Origin: Hymenobacter sp. YC55
GTDB lineage: Bacteria > Bacteroidota > Bacteroidia > Cytophagales > Hymenobacteraceae
Direction of reading: 5' to 3'
Assembly (NCBI RefSeq): GCF_029433095.1
Contig: NZ_JARNTX010000001.1
Coordinates: 1,054,001 to 1,118,000 of the forward strand
Length of the DNA: 64,000 nt
Below, piece after piece: positions 34,361-43,490 of the stretch; within the stretch, counting starts at the first letter, position 1, and each line of letters begins with the position of its first letter. The notes below the pieces were generated by a model. It had not been told where the DNA came from. It did not search any database and worked only from the letters and a program-made list of their open reading frames with translations. Made by a program: the position numbers and the translations under genes.

Positions 34361-34807
34361 TTAGTGGCGTTTCGCTTTGCCAGCCGGGGCCGCTGGTGCT
34401 ACCGGAGCCGCGGTGGCAGTTGGGGCAGCGGGTGCGGCGGGTGCACTAGCCGTTGGCGCTACCGGCGCAACGGGAACAGTAGCAGTAGGTGCCACTGGCG
34501 CAGCGGGAACGGTGGCAGTAGGCGCCGCTGGCGCCGCGTAAGGAACTGTAGCAGTGGGAGCCAGCATGCGCGGGGCGGGCTTGTAGATAGCCCCGGTGGC
34601 AAAATCGACGGCGAGGCTAGGCCAGAACAGTATTACATCGGCCACAAGAGCCCCCACGCGGATTTCCCGGGAAGGCTGGCCGGGAGCAGGCGGCGTTTTT
34701 TGATAAGCCGTTACGCGGCCCCCAAACAGGGTGGCGCAGCTGGAAAGAGAGCCCGCTAGTACCGTAGCAGTGGCAAGGGTGAAGGCGAGTTTTTTAAAAG
34801 TTTTCAT
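34361..34807 (-). CDS. Small lipoprotein with Ala-Pro-Thr repeat tail
   Basis: A 148-residue lipoprotein: the signal ends in LAGSLSSCATLFGG, a Cys at position 24. A short globular part has one hydrophobic stretch (VGALVADVILFWPSLAVDFATGAIY) typical of YceK-like small lipoproteins. From about residue 83 the sequence is low-complexity, built from seven or more units of the type APTATVPAAPV, then a basic end (AGKAKRH). Such tails often span from the outer membrane to the wall. The repeat number may vary between strains. The family is otherwise unrecognised. Confidence 0.8.
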   Translation of the reverse strand: MKTFKKLAFTLATATVLAGSLSSCATLFGGRVTAYQKTPPAPGQPSREIRVGALVADVILFWPSLAVDFATGAIYKPAPRMLAPTATVPYAAPAAPTATVPAAPVAPTATVPVAPVAPTASAPAAPAAPTATAAPVAPAAPAGKAKRH

Positions 34808-35101
34808 AGATACTGAAGGGTAAGTGGATTGAAAAAATGAGACAAAGAATTCCCTTGGCGGTCCGCAAGCCGCATTTTTTAGGTTCAGGAAAAAGGGGGT
34901 GGAACTACTACCTCACCGCGGGCCTGTATTCAATGCCGGCAGAAAAAGTAGGGTGCAAGCGGGCTTCGTTGTGGCACCAGCGTGAGGCGGTTGACGCTTA
35001 CTTGCTTATCCAATGATTTCTGGATCAAAGATAATTTGGGGCCTAGGGGCTGTAAATGGCTAGTTCACTGAATTGAGGAAACCAGGGCCTGAACTGCAAA
35101 A
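34808..35101. other. Intergenic region, nothing recognised
   Basis: About 294 bp. A TAATTTGG at 35034 resembles a -7 element but reads away from the minus-strand genes, so I give it no weight. Confidence 0.4.
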
Positions 35102-35458
35102 TCAATTGACTAAGGTGTTGCTGCTCTTCTCACCAGCCTTGTTTTTCAGGCGGTTAGCGCGATTTTGACTTCGTAAGCGCTGAAAAGCCAGGCGCTTGCT
35201 TGGCGCTGCGGCCGGAGCCGTGGCTGTCGAACCGGCTCGCGTATCCGCCAAGTACAGGGGCCATTCGTGGAGCCGGCGCCTGGGCAGTCTGGCGTGGTAC
35301 TGAACAACTGCCTCCGGTTGTTGCGCCGCAGGTTGCTTGGTAGCCAAGCCCGGCTGGTCGAGGTGGTGCAAAAGATGGTCGGGGCGCAGATAGCCGACTG
35401 CCGCGAAGACTAGCACGCAAAGGAGGGAACGACCTAGCCCAAGCGACGAGCGAGCCAT
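35102..35458 (-). CDS. Small single-pass membrane protein, hypothetical
   Basis: The open frame begins at 35521 inside the beta-helix gene, but an ATG at 35458 just after that gene's stop gives 118 codons with an N-terminal hydrophobic segment (SLLCVLVFAAVGYL) and a basic, Gln/Ala/Arg-rich tail. Third codon positions are GC-rich as in true genes here. I recognise no family, and another frame (35154-35594) is also open across this region, so it could be chance. Confidence 0.4.
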   Translation of the reverse strand: MARSSLGLGRSLLCVLVFAAVGYLRPDHLLHHLDQPGLATKQPAAQQPEAVVQYHARLPRRRLHEWPLYLADTRAGSTATAPAAAPSKRLAFQRLRSQNRANRLKNKAGEKSSNTLVN

Positions 35459-35490
35459 AGTGCCCGGAGATATAGCCAGCAGCAGGGCAG

Positions 35491-37461
35491 TTAGTGGCTG
35501 TCGTAGCTGATGTTGCTCCATTGCATCCAGCTGCCAGGCGACGTGTTAACGTAGACGCCCTGCCAGTCGCCTTGGGCGGGAGCGTTGGCAGCACCGTTGC
35601 CGTTCGAGTCGCCGCCTACTGCATCATCCTTCACGGAAGTGAACCGAATGCCCGTTCCACTCGGGTTAATTAGCTGGTCGCCGCTCTCCCGCATGATCAA
35701 CTGCCGGCTGGGCAAAAACTTGATAACTACATTGTTGCCAAGCTCCAGGGTTTTGCCCGCGCCCAAGGCTATGTCGTAGAGGCTTACGTAAGCCAGTTCG
35801 GTTTCGCGCCACACCACGTTGGGCTTCTGCTTGTTGACGTCCCAGTTCACTACAATGCCCTGGTAGGTGTTTTTCTCACTGGCATTCTGGGGGTTATGAA
35901 ACACGTTCGTATCGTCCAGGTCGATGCTCGGGGCAATGGAAAGGGGACGGATATTGTCGTAGAACGTGTTCTGCTGAATCACCGTGCCAGCGTTTGTGCT
36001 GTAGGCATTCAAAGCGGCGTGCGTAGTTGTTGCTACATCTTCGCCGTTGTGGGCGAAAGTGGAATTGGTTACCGAAGCCGTGGCCGCAAACAAGTCCAGC
36101 GTAGTGCCGTCCTGGCCGCCGTAGCTGAATTGGCAGTAATCCAGCTCCGAGTTTGTTGTGCCCGTAAGCGTGACCATGGTCCAGTCGCCTTTGGCGGGGG
36201 AGGTAGTCGTGTTGTCGTGGTTGGTGTCGCCTCCTACGGCGTCGTTGAGATAGGAGGTGAAGACAATGGGCTGGCTGGCCGTGCCCTTCGCTACCAGGCG
36301 GCCAGTGCCGCTAAACTGCATCTTGCCGGCTTGCAGAAACTTCACCTTCACGCCCGGTCCTAGAATCAGCGGAGCCACAAAACTGATATTGCCAACCACG
36401 TAGGGTACTTCGGTTTCGGCCCACTTCAACATAGGCGAGCTAGTGGTGCCCGGCTGCACCCAAACGCCGTTGTAATCGTTCTTTTCGGTGGGAGTAGTAG
36501 GGTTGTGGAAGGTGTTGGAGTCGTCGAGGTCGAAGAAATTGTTGATGCTGAGCGGCAGCTCGTTGCGGTAGAAGGTGTTGCCCTCAAGCACGGTGCCAGC
36601 GCCGGCCCGGCGAGCTTCCAGTACACCGGCGTTGGCGCTGCTTGCTCCGGCGTTGTTGGTAAATGCGCAGTGGCGCACGGTGCCCGTACCGGTGCTGATG
36701 CTCAGTGTGATGGCATAAGCATTGTTGCCGCCGTACTGGAAGTGGCAGTACTCGAAGCGCGAGCCAGTCTGGCCGTTCAACGTTATCTGGCTCCAGTCCT
36801 TCTTGGCGGGCCGGGTGGCGCTGCCGTCGCCGTTGGTGTCACCGCCATGCGTGTCGTCGCGGTAAGAAGTGAAGACGATGGGAGAGGTAGCGCTACCCAC
36901 CGCGTCGATGCGGCCGTTGGGGTTCAGCGTCAAGCCGCTAGAAGTTGATTTGAACTTGACAATGGCGCCCGGCTGAATAGTCAGGATGTTGGAAACGCGC
37001 ACGTCCTCGTTCACCACGTACACTTTGCACGGCTCCCAAGTGGTAGGTTGCGTAATGGGCCCCGTTACCTGCACCACGGCCGGGTTGGCGCAGCTAGGGG
37101 CCGGGCTGCCCACTACCACCACTCGGCTGGTAGTGTCGGTGCCGCCGGCGCCCTGCGCGGTGAGCTTGATGCGGTAAGTGCCGGGCTGCGCGAAGTTGTG
37201 CGTGAATTGCGTGGCGGCTTCCGTGCCCTGGGTACCATCGCCAAAGTTCCAGGCGTAGGAAGTAGCCCGCTGCGACGCATTCTGAATCGTGACTGGGCAG
37301 TTGCTCTGGCAACCGGCACTCGTGGCAGTGAAGGACGCTGCCGGGCGGGGCTGCGGCTCAGTTTCCGGGTTCGGGTCGGGGTCACAGGCGCTAAGTAAGG
37401 CGCTAGCGGGCAGCAGTAGCCACGTTAATCGAGGAAGGGAGCAGGGAAATACTGGTTGCAT
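35491..37461 (-). CDS. PKD-domain and right-handed beta-helix surface lipoprotein
   Basis: A 656-residue lipoprotein (signal ending LLSAC, then a Pro/Glu/Asn linker). A PKD domain follows at about residues 40-115 ([19 protein letters not shown]), then three homologous beta-helix repeats of about 180-200 residues. Each repeat contains an IVFTSY/IRFTSV strand, a calcium-type loop ([33 protein letters not shown]) and [27 protein letters not shown]. Repeat three stops soon after this point, at WSNISYDSH, where repeats one and two go on for about 100 residues. No frame downstream continues the repeat, so this seems the natural end. The fold suggests polysaccharide or adhesion binding; I see no lyase signature, so no enzyme is claimed. 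Confidence 0.85.
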   Translation of the reverse strand: MQPVFPCSLPRLTWLLLPASALLSACDPDPNPETEPQPRPAASFTATSAGCQSNCPVTIQNASQRATSYAWNFGDGTQGTEAATQFTHNFAQPGTYRIKLTAQGAGGTDTTSRVVVVGSPAPSCANPAVVQVTGPITQPTTWEPCKVYVVNEDVRVSNILTIQPGAIVKFKSTSSGLTLNPNGRIDAVGSATSPIVFTSYRDDTHGGDTNGDGSATRPAKKDWSQITLNGQTGSRFEYCHFQYGGNNAYAITLSISTGTGTVRHCAFTNNAGASSANAGVLEARRAGAGTVLEGNTFYRNELPLSINNFFDLDDSNTFHNPTTPTEKNDYNGVWVQPGTTSSPMLKWAETEVPYVVGNISFVAPLILGPGVKVKFLQAGKMQFSGTGRLVAKGTASQPIVFTSYLNDAVGGDTNHDNTTTSPAKGDWTMVTLTGTTNSELDYCQFSYGGQDGTTLDLFAATASVTNSTFAHNGEDVATTTHAALNAYSTNAGTVIQQNTFYDNIRPLSIAPSIDLDDTNVFHNPQNASEKNTYQGIVVNWDVNKQKPNVVWRETELAYVSLYDIALGAGKTLELGNNVVIKFLPSRQLIMRESGDQLINPSGTGIRFTSVKDDAVGGDSNGNGAANAPAQGDWQGVYVNTSPGSWMQWSNISYDSH

Positions 37462-37580
37462 GTGGAGGAAAGGAAGGATAAGAAAAGGGCACGAGAAGGC
37501 TACAAGCGGCCAGGTAAAGCCGCAGCGTTAACAGAACTCGACTGATGGGCAGGCCACTAAAAGGCCTAATTGCTAGGGTA

Positions 37581-38501
37581 CTACGACTTCACTAGCCGCT
37601 GCACCACCACCCCCTTGGGCGTATCGAGGCGCAGCAGGTAGAAGCCTGCCGGCTGGCTTTGCAGGTCTATGGTGCGGGGCTGGCTGGTGCGCGAATAGGC
37701 TTGGTGCAGCACTGTGCGGCCTTGGGCGTCGGTCACGGTGAGCGTTGTGCCAGCTAGCTCGGCGTTGCGCCCCGTGGTAGTTAACGTGAACAAACCCGTA
37801 GCGCTTGGGTTAGGGTATACCTGCATTTCCTTAGCCAACTGCGCGTTGTGAGTAGCGGCCACCGTGCTGGTAAAGGCAATGTTGTCGACGTACAAGGCGT
37901 TGCCGATGGTAAACTCCTCGGCCGTCGCCGATTCAATAAGCATGAAAACTGAATCGGGAGTTGCACTGGATAGGTATTCCAGGGGCAAACTCATCAAGGT
38001 ATAAGAGCTAGGCGCGCTCCTAAGCAACGATTCAGCGCCGCCTATCACTTCCCGATGGCCGTTGACATACCGGGTTAGGGCCACTAGCACCTGGGCCGAA
38101 TCATTGGCGATGTCGGTGCCGGTTTGCTTGTAGTGAAACTGCAGGTGGGAGGGGCGGCCCGTGAACGGCACACCCAAGAACTCCTCGGATTCCAGATCGG
38201 AAAGCGAGCCAAGCGCCAAAAAGCCTCCCGTGGCTAAACCGCCAAACAGCGCTTTGTTTTCCAGCTTCACCGCGAAGCTGCCGTTTTGCTTGTCGGAGGT
38301 TTTGCTCACGGCGTTGGTAATTACGGGTACTCCAATTGCGTCGAGCAGGTCGTCGGTGGTAGACCAGTTGACGGGGCGTTCGGAGCCGTTGCGCTGCTCC
38401 CAGTTTTCGAAGTTGCCATTGAGCACGGCCTGGGCTGAAGCTGTACCAGTGGCACTCAGGCCAAGTGCGGCCACAGCAAGAGTGTACAAAGTCTTTTTCA
38501 T
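37581..38501 (-). CDS. Secreted protein with T9SS type A sorting domain
   Basis: From the ATG at 38501 (306 aa) the protein has a clear signal peptide (TLYTLAVAALGLSATGTASAQ); the longer frame from 38627 adds 42 unlikely residues. The body begins with NGNFENWEQRNGSERPVNW, a galactose-binding-like/carbohydrate-binding module opening found in PCMD-type proteins. The last 80 residues are a type IX secretion sorting domain: VYPNPSATGLFTL, TVTDAQGRTVLHQ and GFYLLRLDTPKGVVVQRLVKS-like strands. So it should cross the outer membrane by T9SS and be attached to the surface or released. The function of the cargo part is unknown; a polysaccharide-binding role is plausible. Confidence 0.85.
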   Translation of the reverse strand: MKKTLYTLAVAALGLSATGTASAQAVLNGNFENWEQRNGSERPVNWSTTDDLLDAIGVPVITNAVSKTSDKQNGSFAVKLENKALFGGLATGGFLALGSLSDLESEEFLGVPFTGRPSHLQFHYKQTGTDIANDSAQVLVALTRYVNGHREVIGGAESLLRSAPSSYTLMSLPLEYLSSATPDSVFMLIESATAEEFTIGNALYVDNIAFTSTVAATHNAQLAKEMQVYPNPSATGLFTLTTTGRNAELAGTTLTVTDAQGRTVLHQAYSRTSQPRTIDLQSQPAGFYLLRLDTPKGVVVQRLVKS

Positions 38502-38710
38502 AAGAACTAAGGGAAAGGTTGGAGTAGGAAAGGGACTTAGGGAAGCGCCCGGCGCGTAGCTAGGGCGCAGTTTGGCGAACCCGCAAAGCGCATTCAGCAG
38601 GCGCCGAAACCTTAGCGGTAAGAGCATAACTTGCCCTTCAGCCGCGGAATAGCCGCGCTTCGCATTTGTTAATCAATAGGTTAGGAGTGCTGTCGCGCCT
38701 TGGAGTGGCG

Positions 38711-40042
38711 CTACACGTGCCGCTGGCTATCCAGCCAGCGCAGAATCACGGTCATGAACTCGAAGTTGCGCTCTGGATTTGCAGCCTCGGCCAGCTTCAT
38801 GCTTTCTTGCTGCGTTTTAGCCTTCGCGAAGCCGTGGTCTACATTCGGCAGCAGTTGAAAGGTGGCCTGGCCTGGGTGCTCCCGATTCACGATGTCGACG
38901 AGGAGCTGGTGGTCTTCGTTGTAGGAAATGTAGTCGGCCTCGCCGCGCAGAGCCAGCACGCGGGTGTCAAGCTTCTTCCAGGCTGCAGCCAAGTTCACAT
39001 CCTGCCACTGCTGAATGTAGGTGTAGTGCTGCGGAAACGAAATCAACTGCTTGGCATTCGGGTACTTGGCCAGCACTTGCGCGGGCGTCTGCTTTTCAGT
39101 GAGCAGCAGATGCAGTGCCGCCGTATATGTCTTCATCAGGGTGTTGATGGAGTCGTAGGGCAGCTGCTGGAGTTGGCTTTGGTTGCGCTTGTTTTGCACC
39201 GCATACTCGATAAAGCTGCGGCTGGCCGTGCCGTACACCACCACGCCTTTCACCGGCTCGCCCTCGGCCACCACCGGTGCCATAATGCCCCCGATGCTGA
39301 AGCCAGTAATGAAAATGTTCTGCTGATCCACGAACGGTAGTTGCTTGATGGCCGCCAGCCCCGCTTTGTAGCCGCTAGCTTCCATCTGGAAATTTGACTC
39401 CTGGCAAGGCGTGCCTTTGCTGTCGCCCATGCCGGTTTTGTCGACGCGCATGGTGGCGTAGCCGTGCCGGGAAAGCGAGTCGATGATGCGGTTGGTGACG
39501 TCGCCTTGCGTAAGGGGATTATCCACCGAGAAGCAGCCGACCCCCTGAATGAACAGCACCATCGGCACTTTCTGCTGCTTGCTGCCTTTGGGCCGCGTGA
39601 TGATGGTGCGCAACTGATTGCCGCTCGCTTGCACCGACGAATAGCTGGTCTCGTACCACGGGCTGACTTCTCTAGGAAAGCCTTTGATAGCTATCTGCTT
39701 GCGGATCTTCTTGCCGTTGCGCAGCACCGTAAACGGAACTTTGTCGCCGGTGCGGTATTGTTTCAGCAAGCTCACAAACGCGCCCACTTCCGGCCCAAGT
39801 TCGGTTTTATCTACCTGCACTATGATGTCGTTGGCCTGCAAACCCGCTGCCTGCGCCGACGACTGTTCCCGTACACCCCGCACGAAGATGCCATTCTTGT
39901 TGGGCAGCTGGTAGCGCTGTTGCAGGCTGTCGTTGAGGGCCTGCAAGTTGATGCCCACATAGGGTCGCCGGGGCAGCTCTTGGGCCGAACCCAAACGAGC
40001 AACAACAGTCAGCAAAAGCAGCAAAGCAGCAGATAATTTCAT
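38711..40042 (-). CDS. PDZ-domain alpha/beta hydrolase, secreted
   Basis: A 443-residue exported protein (signal ending RLGSAQ). Residues about 25-120 are a PDZ domain (YVGINLQALNDSLQ, GLQANDIIVQVDKTEL). After a linker comes an alpha/beta hydrolase of the dienelactone/prolyl-oligopeptidase-like type: oxyanion region FIQGVGCFSV, nucleophile Ser in FITGFSIGGIMAP, acid Asp near LALRGEADYIS, and His in LLPNVDHGFAKA. A PDZ in front of such a hydrolase is uncommon and could position a peptide or protein C-terminus, so an esterase or peptidase on exported proteins is conceivable. That is inference. It lies in the minus-strand envelope block. Confidence 0.88.
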   Translation of the reverse strand: MKLSAALLLLLTVVARLGSAQELPRRPYVGINLQALNDSLQQRYQLPNKNGIFVRGVREQSSAQAAGLQANDIIVQVDKTELGPEVGAFVSLLKQYRTGDKVPFTVLRNGKKIRKQIAIKGFPREVSPWYETSYSSVQASGNQLRTIITRPKGSKQQKVPMVLFIQGVGCFSVDNPLTQGDVTNRIIDSLSRHGYATMRVDKTGMGDSKGTPCQESNFQMEASGYKAGLAAIKQLPFVDQQNIFITGFSIGGIMAPVVAEGEPVKGVVVYGTASRSFIEYAVQNKRNQSQLQQLPYDSINTLMKTYTAALHLLLTEKQTPAQVLAKYPNAKQLISFPQHYTYIQQWQDVNLAAAWKKLDTRVLALRGEADYISYNEDHQLLVDIVNREHPGQATFQLLPNVDHGFAKAKTQQESMKLAEAANPERNFEFMTVILRWLDSQRHV

Positions 40043-40137
40043 GACAGTAAAGAAGAAGTGGTTGAGCGAAGTAAATAGTAACTGCAGCTACCACGCAAGG
40101 GCTATGCGAGCAGTTAAGCGCAGTGGTCGACCGGGGG

Positions 40138-40464
40138 TTACTGCGCCGACACGGTAGCGTCGGTGGCCGGTTGGGTTTCGCGGAGCACTTGGTACAAGGT
40201 CGCGTTCAGTTCGCTCATGGTGCGGGGCCGGATAAGGTTGCGTTTCATTACGAAGCGCTTTCCTGCCACTTGCTTTTCGTGCAGGAGCTGATGTTGGCCG
40301 TTGTAGAAGCGCACGGTAGCTTGGGTGGGGCACGAAAGGTTGGATATAAGGTTCCAGTAACCGTCCCTCACCGACACCGTTGGCCGGCTTTGGGCCGAAG
40401 CCAGGGTCGAACAAGAGAGCAGAAAAAGCGCGGCACTCCAGCGGAAAACAGCAGTCGTTTTCAT
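40138..40464 (-). CDS. Small secreted protein, unknown
   Basis: A 108-residue protein with a signal peptide (AALFLLSCSTLASAQ). The mature part is about 84 residues with alternating strands (GYWNLISNL, ATVRFYNGQHQLLHEKQV, KRFVMKRNLI) and a polar end. The strand pattern recalls short periplasmic beta-proteins found beside other envelope genes in Bacteroidota. No family is recognised. It sits between the PDZ hydrolase and the TonB-type receptor on the same strand. Confidence 0.65.
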   Translation of the reverse strand: MKTTAVFRWSAALFLLSCSTLASAQSRPTVSVRDGYWNLISNLSCPTQATVRFYNGQHQLLHEKQVAGKRFVMKRNLIRPRTMSELNATLYQVLRETQPATDATVSAQ

Positions 40465-40611
40465 GGTTGAATTTGATTAAGAGGTAGAAAATCAATGGAT
40501 AAAGAGGCTTTCTGATAGTTCAAGCAGCAGGAGCCAATCCAAGCGGGTTCGTGGCGCGTTGCTGTTGGCGGCGTTTGCCCCGGCTGCATGAGCGGCGCGA
40601 AGGCGCTGGCT

Positions 40612-43086
40612 CTATTGCCCGGCGCGGCTCTTTTCTTCTTCGGCACCACCGGCGCGGCGGCGCGTGGGCGCTACTTTGTCGTTGCCGAAGCGGTAGCTGA
40701 ACGAGAGTGTTGCTACGCGGGAGTCGTTGCGCTGGTAGATGCGCTCAGCGTAATTGTCGTAGGTGGAGGTAGCGCGTATTTTGCGGGTGTAAAGCAAGTC
40801 CGCTACGGCCAGCTTGATAGTACCTTTACGCTCCCAAACCGACTTCTGGAGACCCATAGTCAACTGTCCGTAGGGCCGCACCATAAAGAAGCCGTAGCGG
40901 TCTTTGGCTTGGTAGCGAGCGTTCAGCTCGGCACTCCAGGTCTTGCTTAAGGTGAAGTTGCTGTTGCTGGTGAAGTTGAAGCTGCTGCGCCCGGCATCAA
41001 GCGATGTACCCGCAATGCTGCCTACAAACTGGTTGTAGTAAAACACCCCCGTGTTGTGCATGGTCCACCACTTGGCAAGCTCTACTGGGGCCGTAAGCGT
41101 GAAGCCCACGTGCTGCTGCCGCCCCAGGTTCACCGGACGTGCCACCACTGTGCTATCCGACTCGGGCTGTACCACGTTGATAATCGGCTGATCGGTGCTG
41201 CTGTAGCTCAGGCTGGCGCTGAACTTCTGCTTGTAGGTGTGCCCAATCTCGAAGTTGTAGCTGGTTTGCGGACGCAGCTCCGGATTGCCGGCCCCCGAAG
41301 TGGTAGGGTCGATGATAACGCGGAACGGGTTGAGCTGCCCATAGGAAGGCCGGTCGACGCGCCGGCTCACCGACAACGACACCTCGTGCCGGTCGTTCAG
41401 GGTTTGCCTGAGGCCCGCGCTAGGAAACAGCTGGAAATAGTCGCGCTTGAAATCCTGGCTGCCAATCGTTTGGCGACCAACTGCCGCGGTATGCTCGCCC
41501 CGCAGGCCAGCCTGCACGTTCAGCTTGCCCACCGTCTGGTTGAAGCTCACATAGGCCGCCGTGATGTTCTCGTCGTATTTGAAGCGGTTGGTGCGACTTG
41601 CATCCACGGTGGTTTCGCCGTTGGTTGTTTGCGTGAATTGCACGTCGTTGTCGGAAAGTACCCGGCTGGCTTTGGCTCCGGCCTCTAGGCGGGCGTTTTT
41701 CGAGAGAGGATGCGTGTAGTCAACTTTAGCCGATTGAATGGTTAGTTCACCGCGCTGGTCGCCGCTCAGCAGCACCGTCGGGCGGCCCGACAGCTCGAAG
41801 TACGTGGTCAGGTCCTGTGGCCGGCGCGAGGTGTAGCGGGCGTAGTCGGCATCGGCGGTTAGCTCGCGGCTGCCGCTGGAATCCGGCGCAAATGTGTGCT
41901 TGAAGTTGAGGTTGGCCGCCACGTTGGGCGAGTTGAACCCGCGAACAGAAACCGCCCGGTACGAGTCGGAGGGGTTGCCGGCTTCGTCGAACAGCGAAGT
42001 GCGGGTGGTGCTTTCCCGCAGCGGAGCCTGGTTGTCGAGGCCGCTAACTACCGCGCCCAGCACCGTTCTTTCACCCAGGTTATAGTCAGCGCCAGCTTTC
42101 CAGGTATGCGAGCGGTTGCTGACGTTCTGAACGCTGACCTGAGAAATGCTGCTGGCTAGTGTCCGCTCTTGGTCTTGGCCCTGGTAGAAGTTGCGGTCAA
42201 TATTGAGCTTTTCCACGCCGTTGCGATTCCCGTAGGCGTAGGAGCCAAACAAATTCAGGTTCTTGTGCCGATGATTCAGCGTCAGCCCCGATGTGAACTT
42301 GCCGTACTGGCTGCGGCCGTAGCTGGCATTGACGGTACCATTGCTGCCCTGGCGCTGGTCTTTCTTGAGGTTGATGGCAATGATGCCAGCACTGCCTTGG
42401 GCCTCGTACTTGGCGGGTGGGTTGGTAATCAGTTCGATACTTTTCACCTGGTCGGCGGGTAAGGCACGCAGGTAGTCGGCCAGTTCCGAGCCTGTCATGG
42501 GCTGGCGCTTGCCATCAATGAGCACCATGACGCCCTGCTTTCCTCCCAACGACAGGTTGTTGTTGCTATCCACAGTCACGCCGGGCGAGCGGGTAAGTAC
42601 ATCGAGCGAACTGTTGCCGGCAGCCAGCGTGCTGCCTTCCACGTTCACTACCGTGCGGTCGGCGAGGCGCTCGAACGTTGGGCGCTGGCCCAGCACCGTT
42701 ACCTCTTTCAGGGCCGTAGCGCCACTGGCAGGCAGGGTAAACGGGGGCAGCGTCACGGCTTGCGTTGCGGTTGCTGCATCGAAGGGCTTGCTCCACTGCC
42801 GCACAAACCCTACCTGCGACGCCGATACCAGATAATGCCCGGCCGCGGCGGCTGTTAAACGAAAGGCACCTTTGTCGTCGCTGAATTCGGTGGCCACTAC
42901 CGTTGAGTCGGTGGCGCGGTGCAGCGTGATGGTCGCAAATTCGAGGGGTGCACCCGCGGCAGTGCGCACGCTGCCCACAATGCCAGGCTGGCTTTGCGCT
43001 TGGGCCGTGCTGCCCGCTGCCAACAAAAAGAACGTGAAGCTCCAGCCGGAGGCGGATGTGGAGCGGAAGAGTAGCAGAGGGTTCAT
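40612..43086 (-). CDS. TonB-dependent-receptor-type outer membrane beta-barrel protein
   Basis: An 824-residue protein with a signal peptide (FFLLAAGSTAQAQS), a carboxypeptidase regulatory-like domain (IVGSVRTAAGAPLEFATITL, about residues 35-115), a plug with LKEVTVLGQRPTFER and VLTRSPGVTVDSNNNLSL, and a large barrel of the outer-membrane-beta-barrel family 3 type. It is shorter than SusC and has no SusD partner, so it is more like a peptide, metal or siderophore receptor than a glycan importer. The ligand is unknown. A LytTR-type two-component pair is next on the same strand, upstream across 400 bp, but in a separate transcript as judged by a terminator. Confidence 0.88.
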   Translation of the reverse strand: MNPLLLFRSTSASGWSFTFFLLAAGSTAQAQSQPGIVGSVRTAAGAPLEFATITLHRATDSTVVATEFSDDKGAFRLTAAAAGHYLVSASQVGFVRQWSKPFDAATATQAVTLPPFTLPASGATALKEVTVLGQRPTFERLADRTVVNVEGSTLAAGNSSLDVLTRSPGVTVDSNNNLSLGGKQGVMVLIDGKRQPMTGSELADYLRALPADQVKSIELITNPPAKYEAQGSAGIIAINLKKDQRQGSNGTVNASYGRSQYGKFTSGLTLNHRHKNLNLFGSYAYGNRNGVEKLNIDRNFYQGQDQERTLASSISQVSVQNVSNRSHTWKAGADYNLGERTVLGAVVSGLDNQAPLRESTTRTSLFDEAGNPSDSYRAVSVRGFNSPNVAANLNFKHTFAPDSSGSRELTADADYARYTSRRPQDLTTYFELSGRPTVLLSGDQRGELTIQSAKVDYTHPLSKNARLEAGAKASRVLSDNDVQFTQTTNGETTVDASRTNRFKYDENITAAYVSFNQTVGKLNVQAGLRGEHTAAVGRQTIGSQDFKRDYFQLFPSAGLRQTLNDRHEVSLSVSRRVDRPSYGQLNPFRVIIDPTTSGAGNPELRPQTSYNFEIGHTYKQKFSASLSYSSTDQPIINVVQPESDSTVVARPVNLGRQQHVGFTLTAPVELAKWWTMHNTGVFYYNQFVGSIAGTSLDAGRSSFNFTSNSNFTLSKTWSAELNARYQAKDRYGFFMVRPYGQLTMGLQKSVWERKGTIKLAVADLLYTRKIRATSTYDNYAERIYQRNDSRVATLSFSYRFGNDKVAPTRRRAGGAEEEKSRAGQ

Positions 43087-43490
43087 AGCAGTTGGCTGTT
43101 GATAGGGTTGGCCAAAAAGACTTAGACATCAGTCGGGCGGCGTCTTGGACCTGTGTTGTTGCAGGCCGTTTTCGCTGTTCTCGCTGCTGACTGTTGTAAA
43201 AGTATTTGGCCCCCTCACGGCCGGAAATCACTTCCTGCTTGAATTGAGAAAAGCGCTGCTTGAATTGTAGAATCTCTATTCTCTAAGTATTTCGAAAAGG
43301 CTATACAAGCAGCAGGATTTAGCGTGTTCCTATCGAAGTCTGCTGTTTCAGCACAGGCTTTTTTGCTTTACCTGCAGCTGGTTGGACCTTACGCGTAGCA
43401 GGCACCAACAAAAAAGTCCGCTGGCGCGGACTTGATTGTGACCCTGCAAAGGCATGGCCAAGCTTTACTTGCCGTAAACGGTAAGGGCGA
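43087..43490. other. Intergenic region between receptor and LytTR genes
   Basis: About 404 bp containing the receptor promoter region and the LytTR terminator at 43414-43433. Nothing else is recognised. Confidence 0.5.
43414..43433 (-). terminator. Terminator of the LytTR regulator gene
   Basis: AAGTCCGC and GCGGACTT pair over a four-base loop; on the minus strand the hairpin is followed by a T-run. It closes the LytS-LytTR operon. Confidence 0.8.

Noticed and set aside
35154..35594. 146-codon minus-strand ORF overlapping the beta-helix gene end
   Set aside because: It is a third frame over the end of the lipoprotein gene and the next small ORF; its product is Arg/Pro/Ser-rich without structure.
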